From positions 1 to 34,865 of the forward strand of contig CAYZDL010000018.1 of assembly GCA_964477345.1 (NCBI GenBank): a DNA stretch of 34,865 nt. Direction: 5' to 3'. The notes beneath the pieces were generated by a model that had not been told where the DNA came from, ran no database searches, and was given only the letters and a program-made list of their open reading frames with translations. Below, in pieces: positions 30,654 to 34,865 of the stretch; position 1 is the stretch's first letter; each line of letters opens with the position of its first letter. Both the position numbers and the translations under genes were made by a program. This DNA comes from JAJZEO01 sp964477345. Its GTDB lineage: Bacteria; Chlamydiota; Chlamydiia; Chlamydiales; 2-12-FULL-49-11.

Positions 30654-33600
30654 TCAAGAATCTTCTATTGTTTCTAGAATCTGTTCAATAAGGTAGAGGT
30701 GAGCGGGTGAATGAATCGAGTGCCCATTAAAACGGGGTTTTCCATAGCTTAAAAGCTGGTATGAAATTTTATGCCCATTTGCTAAATCAGCTTTTCTTTC
30801 AAATCTGGATAAGAATCTCATCCAGTCTTTATTGGTGGCATGATTTTGTACACGTTTTGCATAACAGTTAGGAATTCTTGTAGGTGAAGCAATTGAATAG
30901 ATATTGATATTTTCCCGTACAGCCCACGGCAGCCCTTCCATAGCTCTCTTGGTAATTAATCCCCCTTCAGAATGAGCAAAGAGATGGATGTTTTTATACC
31001 CCTCTTTATGTAAATCGTACATGAGTTTTCGTAGAGTGATGATAGGGGCGGTATCAAATTTACAAAATTCTAAGTATACCCGATGTAAATCCTGGACAAT
31101 CCCCCCGGTCTGATTATAGATCGAAACAATTTTTCCAGGATATAATTCCGCTACAGTTTGAGCAAGTCTTTGGCAATCTTCAGAGGTGTTTTTCATCCCA
31201 TTCATCAAGACCACCACATTATTTTGGCTTCTGTTTTCTCGACCCGGGTAATAAACAATATGATCAGGACTAGGGACAAACATTTTTTGTAATTGCGGAT
31301 CCGGATTTTGATCAAACTGGCCTATATATGAAGGATTTTTCGGAGAAACATTGTAATTATCAAATTCTGGGGATTTAAATCCCCCCTCCTTAACAACCTC
31401 TAAACCCCAAGGATCACAGTATCTTAGTGGATTATTGTTGTTAAAAGAAGTTAGATCTTGGATACCCACCCCACCCCTAGTGTCGAGCTGGCAGTATTCT
31501 TTTGCCTTTGGCAAATAGACCCTAAATCCAAAGAGGACCAATCCGGTTGTTTCATCAATTCTTTTCGACTGAAACCGCCATGGGCTAAGAATCCCCTCTC
31601 TCTTTTCCTCTTCTCCATAGGGAGTTAAGTTCCATTTCCCAACAACTTGGCAATTGTTTACATCGACCAATCCAATGATATCTCCTACAAGATCGTTCAA
31701 GGGGGCATAGATTTTTGGACCCAGCTCGATTGCAACACACCGTCCGATATCCCCTTTCTTGCCATATCCGAGAATCCGGAGCTCACAAATGGTCCCTGAT
31801 CGATCAACAAGCCCAATTTCAATCATCTCATCGTAGATAAAACGATCGAGTTTCCCATTCACTTCTCTAGTGATGAGTCGATTGAGTGCATCATAGAAAA
31901 ACTTGACTAGATTAGAACCTTCACGCACTTGAGTGAGGCGGTCAAGGGCATCGTAAGAAAGCTCTTTTCTCCCAAAACGAACGATTCGTCCTCCGCTATC
32001 TCTCTCTATATTTTCTTTCTCTGCTTTCACTCTGTCGAAAAGATCGACGGGGTAGTTGAATGTCTCTCCATTTCTACTGATTTGAAGTAGATTGCCCACA
32101 AAATCTTTTTTTAGAACCTTTTCATAATGAAAGGGGGTTGTAATTGAGGTCATTTTAAGATCAAGAGTATATCCTCTATCAATACGCCCTAAATGACTGA
32201 TCATCTCTTCAGAGTCAATGCTCCCGCGACTATTAAACGAGACGAGGTGGTCGTAGAGAAAGCGTTGTTTCTCATCAAGACGGTAAATCCGTGTAATCTC
32301 TCCTTGTTCATAGCAATAGTGAATTGAAGAGCCATCAGAGAGTTTAATGCCCCTTTTTCTGGTCCCTTCATACTCATACCCGATGGTTAACCCATTTTCT
32401 AGCTTTTCAAGGATCATTCGATGCTCTTCATCGTACTTTCTTTTAGTCAAACCACCCGAGAGTAGATTATGGATTTCAAGAACATTACCCCATTCATCAT
32501 ACGAATATTCGTAATGGATCGTTCCATCACTTGATTGGACTTCAATCAATTCTCCATGAGGATTATACCGAAATGAGATTTCAGCCCCATTCTCTCGCCT
32601 TTCCCATATCAATTCTCCCCGTTCATTGTACATTTTTTTTCGGGTTCCATAAGGATCTTCCAGGTCGGTAAGGCGACCTCTTGTATCATATTGATATTTC
32701 GCCTCTTGGACTTTTCCTTCTTGAATGATTTTATGGTAGATAAGAGCCCCTAAACGATCATAAGCAAAGCTTTCTTCTTTTAATCCTCTTTCGAAGTTCT
32801 TATAGACAACATGCCCCTCTTCATCATTTAAGATTTCCTCTAACCGCCCCATCGGATCGATGATTTTCTCTTCTTTTTGCCTCCTTATCCGCTCGGTAAC
32901 TCCGCCCATAGGTTCATACTCCAAAAGAAGATCTCCAAAACCATCATGAATCCGGCGCCATGTCAATTTTTCATCACTTTCCCCACGACTCCAAGAACTC
33001 ACCTCCCCTTTTTCATCATAATCATACGAATAAAGGGACTTTCCGCTCCATTTTCTCATCACTCGGCCCAATCCGTCTCTCTCATAGAGAGTCACTTTTC
33101 CCTCTTCATCTTCTGCTCTGAGTTGACCGATATGATTGTAATGATAGTTCTTGTACGTACCAAGCCCTTCTTCTCTAAGAATTCTTCCAAATCCATCATA
33201 GAAGAACCTTAAAATCTCCTTCTCCTTGTTTTTAACTGAAACTAACTTGTCACCCACGTAGCAATATTCGAATTGCCGCCCTTCACAATTTTTTTTGATC
33301 AATCTTGATTTCTCATCGAACTTACAGAAAGTTTGAATACCAGTCCCATCAGTGAAGGTACGAATTCGGCCAAAATCCTCAAATTGACATGTTTCGCTAA
33401 CCCCATCAGAATGAACGACTTTTTTCGGCTCACCATAAATAGTTGTCTCATATGTCGTCTGATGCCCCATCAAATCCCGAAAGGTCTTCCTATTACCAAG
33501 TAAATCTAATTCCCAATTTCCTGTTTCATCCCTCACCTTTCTATGCAAGGTGTCATAGGCATAACGAATAACTTTCCCATTCTCCTCTTTTTTCTCGATT

Positions 33601-34865
33601 AATTGATCGTAGAGATCATATTGATATTCTGTTACTGCAGCCGCTCGCTTCGAGGTCTCTCTCTTTTTCCTTCTGATCCTTCCCATGATATCGTATTGAT
33701 AGGTCACCTCAAGATCTGGTGTCGTTTCTTTAAGAATCTTATCCCTTTCATCATAGAGAAAACGGACCCAGTAGCCTGTAGAGCTTTTCTTCTCTTCAAT
33801 CAACCCCCGAGGGGTGTAAGCAAAGGTTTCTGAAAAAACCGGCTTATCCATACGATCAAACGACTCTTTTCGAATCAGTTGATGTTTGTTATCATAAGCG
33901 TATCGATTAATGACATTGATCTCAAAATCACCTGTATTACGATTAATGAATCCTTCCCTCTCTTCAATCAGATCGTTTAAATTCCTTTCATATTCAAAAA
34001 GCTGCGAAACGATTCCGCCATTCTCTTTTCTTTTTTTTACGACTTGCCCTCCTGAGTCGTACTCAAAAAAGTTCGTTTGATCCCCATTTTGTTGTTTTTC
34101 AATTAGATTCGTATCACCCACATAAGAAAAAAATTCGACCTTTCCACTACTATTAGAGGAACCTATTTGACGAAGCTGATCATCATAAAGATTGGTTTGA
34201 ACAAAAGACTCTTCATCAAATGTAAGCTGATCTCGAATTACATTTTTTTGCTCATCATAAAACAATTTTCGCTCTAATATTCTTCCATCAAAATCTTTCG
34301 TCTCTCGGGCAATTATTTGTCCTTCTTGGTCATAAAAATGGGTCTGTTCAATGTTCCCCCATTTTGCAGAAACAAGATACCCTTCATCGTTGTAACGATA
34401 CTCTTGCCTTTGTCCGTCAAAAAAGAGAATTTCCCCTTCATTTTCGCTGTAGTGAAAATCTGCTAGTTTAATTCGACCATCATCACCCTCATGCTGCCGC
34501 CAAATATGGGTAACTACTTGCTCATTTTTAGAATTCCTCTCAAACTGAAACTCTAAATGTCCCCCTGTAGGGTAAGAAATTTTCGTTAGACGAAATGATT
34601 TTTCTTTCTTTTTGTTTCCATAATAGTAGCTCTCCCGAAGCCGATTTGTATATTCGATATACTCAAGAAGGTAATCTTTATGAAATTTCTTAAATTTGTA
34701 GTAGTATTTGGGCTCCCCATTCAATGAAATCATCACACTCGGATCACTAAACTCTTTACCGAGGTATCTAAAGCCCACACTCCCAAATTTTTCGTGGAGG
34801 TCTGCCGAATGAACATCAATACCGACTAGGCGACTTTTATCATCGTAATAATATAAGCGCCAATT
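30654..34865 (-). CDS. Rhs/YD-repeat polymorphic toxin with an alpha/beta-hydrolase tip (5' end outside window)
   Basis: The frame is open to the window edge, so the N-terminus and export signal are not seen; about 1403 residues are visible. From 34.8 down to about 31.9 kb the protein is made of YD repeats (many copies of the type FFYDGFGRILREEG, YSYDYDEKGEV, FRYNPHGELIEV) which form the hollow Rhs cocoon. The core ends with NNNPLRYCDPWGL at 31401-31415, the site where the toxin tip is normally autocleaved. The remaining ~248 residues form a hydrolase-like tip: VVVLMNGMKNTSEDC, IYNQTGGIVQDLHRVYL, nucleophile elbow LFAHSEGGL (Ser codon 30969-30971), then NKDWM and GHSIHSPAHLYL as possible acid and His. 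It resembles chlamydial DUF687 proteins as I remember them. A lipase or esterase activity is inferred. Confidence 0.88.
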   Translation of the reverse strand, partial: NWRLYYYDDKSRLVGIDVHSADLHEKFGSVGFRYLGKEFSDPSVMISLNGEPKYYYKFKKFHKDYLLEYIEYTNRLRESYYYGNKKKEKSFRLTKISYPTGGHLEFQFERNSKNEQVVTHIWRQHEGDDGRIKLADFHYSENEGEILFFDGQRQEYRYNDEGYLVSAKWGNIEQTHFYDQEGQIIARETKDFDGRILERKLFYDEQKNVIRDQLTFDEESFVQTNLYDDQLRQIGSSNSSGKVEFFSYVGDTNLIEKQQNGDQTNFFEYDSGGQVVKKRKENGGIVSQLFEYERNLNDLIEEREGFINRNTGDFEINVINRYAYDNKHQLIRKESFDRMDKPVFSETFAYTPRGLIEEKKSSTGYWVRFLYDERDKILKETTPDLEVTYQYDIMGRIRRKKRETSKRAAAVTEYQYDLYDQLIEKKEENGKVIRYAYDTLHRKVRDETGNWELDLLGNRKTFRDLMGHQTTYETTIYGEPKKVVHSDGVSETCQFEDFGRIRTFTDGTGIQTFCKFDEKSRLIKKNCEGRQFEYCYVGDKLVSVKNKEKEILRFFYDGFGRILREEGLGTYKNYHYNHIGQLRAEDEEGKVTLYERDGLGRVMRKWSGKSLYSYDYDEKGEVSSWSRGESDEKLTWRRIHDGFGDLLLEYEPMGGVTERIRRQKEEKIIDPMGRLEEILNDEEGHVVYKNFERGLKEESFAYDRLGALIYHKIIQEGKVQEAKYQYDTRGRLTDLEDPYGTRKKMYNERGELIWERRENGAEISFRYNPHGELIEVQSSDGTIHYEYSYDEWGNVLEIHNLLSGGLTKRKYDEEHRMILEKLENGLTIGYEYEGTRKRGIKLSDGSSIHYCYEQGEITRIYRLDEKQRFLYDHLVSFNSRGSIDSEEMISHLGRIDRGYTLDLKMTSITTPFHYEKVLKKDFVGNLLQISRNGETFNYPVDLFDRVKAEKENIERDSGGRIVRFGRKELSYDALDRLTQVREGSNLVKFFYDALNRLITREVNGKLDRFIYDEMIEIGLVDRSGTICELRILGYGKKGDIGRCVAIELGPKIYAPLNDLVGDIIGLVDVNNCQVVGKWNLTPYGEEEKREGILSPWRFQSKRIDETTGLVLFGFRVYLPKAKEYCQLDTRGGVGIQDLTSFNNNNPLRYCDPWGLEVVKEGGFKSPEFDNYNVSPKNPSYIGQFDQNPDPQLQKMFVPSPDHIVYYPGRENRSQNNVVVLMNGMKNTSEDCQRLAQTVAELYPGKIVSIYNQTGGIVQDLHRVYLEFCKFDTAPIITLRKLMYDLHKEGYKNIHLFAHSEGGLITKRAMEGLPWAVRENINIYSIASPTRIPNCYAKRVQNHATNKDWMRFLSRFERKADLANGHKISYQLLSYGKPRFNGHSIHSPAHLYLIEQILETIEDS

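Noticed and set aside
33603..33833. Plus-strand ORFs opposite the Rhs gene
   Set aside because: Shadows of YD-repeat codons; no family features or start signals.
1..34865. Insertion sequences, integrases or CRISPR arrays
   Set aside because: I saw no transposase or integrase frames and no regularly spaced repeats; only the 60-base Inc-tail repeat and YD repeats stand out.

Overview
This window looks like a piece of a chromosome from an amoeba- or protist-associated ("environmental") member of the Chlamydiae, not a classical animal Chlamydia. The points in favour are a nucleotide (ATP/ADP) translocase of the obligate-intracellular type, an smpB-dnaN-recF cluster in the order I recall from Chlamydia, pgi next to a conserved hypothetical gene, an Inc-like bilobed-hydrophobic protein, and chlamydial-style secreted and outer-membrane families. 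Large Rhs-type polymorphic toxins and a polyamine operon are more typical of the bigger environmental genomes. I cannot name the genus from sequence alone.

Layout. 1-2589: 3' part of an RND efflux pump gene. 2673-4328: a small graveyard of polymorphic-toxin tips and immunity genes with no toxin core attached. 4367-5456: a hypothetical gene and a GGQ release-factor-like gene. 5508-10230: alpha/beta-hydrolase lipoprotein, TerC-like membrane protein, smpB, dnaN (with a strong promoter) and recF. 10181-14490: pgi with an overlapping glycosyltransferase, tRNA-Pro, a conserved hypothetical, trmB and tRNA-Leu. 14727-17912 (minus strand): a polyamine operon made of a pyruvoyl arginine decarboxylase-agmatinase fusion and a deoxyhypusine-synthase-like enzyme, followed by a secreted HAD protein. 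17954-18188: a frameshifted membrane-gene remnant. 18245-22520: three transporters (dicarboxylate/amino acid symporter, GadC-like antiporter, ATP/ADP translocase). 22600-25787: acyl desaturase with a coiled-coil tail, an outer-membrane-protein candidate and a YheT-like hydrolase. 25945-30622: mostly secreted or surface candidates, including a 2H phosphoesterase-like protein, a secreted protein with an internal duplication, the Inc-like protein, two paralogous small lipoproteins and a second outer-membrane paralogue. 30654-34865 (minus strand, running off the window): an Rhs/YD-repeat protein ending in an alpha/beta-hydrolase tip, with a lipoprotein gene 31 bp downstream.

How the parts fit. 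Housekeeping blocks (dnaN/recF, pgi, trmB, tRNAs) alternate with host-interaction and inter-bacterial-conflict genes. The polyamine operon would convert arginine to agmatine, then putrescine, then possibly a homospermidine-like product, and it sits back to back with amino-acid transporters. The Rhs hydrolase with its adjacent lipoprotein is a candidate effector/immunity pair, and the orphan toxin tips at 2.7-4.3 kb show that the same class of system has been exchanged and has decayed elsewhere in this genome.
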